A stretch of 5,750 nt of DNA from Actinomycetes bacterium (lineage in GTDB: Bacteria > Actinomycetota > Acidimicrobiia > Acidimicrobiales > Palsa-688), in assembly GCA_021846485.1 (NCBI GenBank), contig JAJZWW010000228.1, forward strand, positions 1-5,750, read 5' to 3'. Below the pieces are notes generated by a model. That model had not been told where the DNA came from and made no database searches. It saw only the letters and a program-made list of their open reading frames with translations. A program made the translations under genes and the position numbers. Shown piece by piece: positions 5,410-5,750 of this stretch. Every line of letters starts with the position of its first letter. The stretch's first letter is position 1.

Positions 5410-5423
5410 ACTGTCCGGTCAGT
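5410..5423. promoter_or_regulatory. Palindromic operator candidate at the hpnC transcription start
   Basis: ACTGTCCGGTCAGT is a 14-bp palindrome with a single mismatched pair (T5414/T5419) around CCGG. It begins 6 bases after the -10 box, covering the predicted +1, a position at which a bound protein would block transcription. Its size and symmetry are like TetR-family operators, and the MerR-TetR regulator is encoded nearby, but no identical site is seen upstream of the regulator or hpnR. Confidence 0.5.
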
Positions 5424-5444
5424 TCTTGTATGTGTCGGTTGCAC

Positions 5445-5450
5445 GGAGGT
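5445..5450 (+). promoter_or_regulatory. Ribosome binding site of hpnC
   Basis: GGAGGT, 6 bases before GTG 5457. It favours this GTG over the adjacent TTG (5454) and over the later in-frame GTG (5469), which has only 2 bases between it and the nearest GGGAGG. Confidence 0.65.
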
Positions 5451-5456
5451 GGGTTG

Positions 5457-5750
5457 GTGCGGGAGGCGGTGACCAACAGCGAGCGGCCCTCCTCGCGCTT
5501 GGCACCCCCGGCCAGCGACTGGCCGTCGGAGGCCGACGTGCTCGCTCGGATGGGCGGGGAGAACTTCCCCGTGGCCCTCCGGATCCTCCCCCGCACGATG
5601 CGCCAGCGTCTCCGGGCGATCTACGCCTACGCGCGCTTCGTCGACCAGCTCGGCGACGCCTACGACGGGGATCGCCTCGGCGCGCTGGACCGCCTCGGCG
5701 ACCAGCTCGACGCGGCGCTCGGCAGTGCCGTCGCCACCGCCGAGCTGCAC
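5457..5750 (+). CDS. hpnC: Squalene synthase HpnC, N-terminal part
   Basis: The first 98 residues of a squalene/phytoene synthase-family protein, cut by the right edge; the family is usually near 280-300 residues. After a Ser/Pro-rich start, GGENFPVALRILPRTMRQRL (33-52) and AIYAYARFVDQLGDAYDGD (54-72) are the family's opening helices. ENFPVA near the start is a hallmark of HpnC. The first aspartate-rich diphosphate-Mg2+ motif is D63-Q-L-G-D67; many homologues have DD at its beginning, so Q64 is a small variation that keeps the DxxxD spacing. In the HpnC-HpnD-HpnE route, HpnC and HpnD convert two farnesyl diphosphates through presqualene diphosphate to hydroxysqualene, which HpnE reduces to squalene for hopanoids. 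The gene has its own strong promoter and ribosome binding site, so it probably leads an operon continuing outside the window. HpnD or phytoene synthase are less likely alternatives. Confidence 0.85.
   Translation, partial: MREAVTNSERPSSRLAPPASDWPSEADVLARMGGENFPVALRILPRTMRQRLRAIYAYARFVDQLGDAYDGDRLGALDRLGDQLDAALGSAVATAELH

Noticed and set aside
5462..5474. GGAGGCGGTGACC here is identical to 134-146 in the miniature element
   Set aside because: The 13-bp identity does not extend on either side. Here it is coding sequence with no inverted partner, so it is probably chance in GC-rich DNA and not a second element copy.
5294..5596. Minus-strand open frame ending in leucine heptads from the 21-bp repeat
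   Set aside because: Two thirds of it is antisense to hpnC and to the hpnC leader, and no plausible start lies close to the heptad part. The heptads follow automatically from the 21-bp repeat. Kept as a finding about the repeat, not as a gene.
1..5750. CRISPR arrays, tRNA or rRNA genes
   Set aside because: No regularly spaced repeats with unique spacers, no cloverleaf with TTCGANNC-type arm and no rRNA-like conserved segments were seen on either strand. The only tandem repeat has no spacers.

Overview
This is a GC-rich window (GTG starts common, strong G/C third-position bias, long shadow reading frames on the antisense strands). It most resembles an actinobacterium, perhaps of a deep-branching, little-cultured class. 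That placement is an inference from composition and gene style, not from a marker gene. Its clearest theme is hopanoid (bacterial triterpenoid) lipid biosynthesis: a hopanoid C-3 methylase of the HpnR type lies on the minus strand, and the start of an HpnC-type squalene synthase runs off the right edge on the plus strand.

Layout from left to right. Bases 2-109 are the 3' end of an unrecognised plus-strand gene. Directly after its stop codon sits a 107-bp miniature inverted-repeat element (112-218), bounded by an exact 7-bp direct repeat that includes the stop codon; it looks like a MITE with its target-site duplication. An HD-domain phosphohydrolase-like gene (266-799, minus) is divergent from a nine-helix DMT/EamA-type membrane transporter (984-1922, plus). 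The transporter ends one base from the end of the convergent hpnR gene (1924-3426, minus). A 159-bp intergenic region with several inverted repeats separates hpnR from a divergent regulator (3586-4458, plus), which joins an N-terminal MerR-type helix-turn-helix to a complete TetR-type helix-turn-helix and C-terminal domain. A metallo-beta-lactamase-fold hydrolase of the glyoxalase II/persulfide dioxygenase type (4540-5250, minus) converges on the regulator. The last intergenic region (5251-5456) carries a 21-bp tandem repeat, a textbook sigma-70-type promoter (TTGACA, 17 bp, TACAAA), a near-perfect palindrome at the predicted transcription start, and a good ribosome binding site leading into hpnC.

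How the parts may work together: HpnC begins the conversion of farnesyl diphosphate to squalene, a squalene-hopene cyclase (not in this window) would make the hopanoid skeleton, and HpnR would methylate it at C-3. The MerR-TetR hybrid regulator lies between the two hopanoid genes and is divergent from hpnR, so it is a reasonable candidate to control hpnR, itself and possibly hpnC. The HD protein, transporter and MBL hydrolase have no sequence-based link to hopanoids beyond proximity. The observations most worth a second look are the MerR-TetR fusion, the operator-like palindrome on the hpnC promoter, the MITE with intact target duplication, and the 21-bp repeat abutting the hpnC -35 box.
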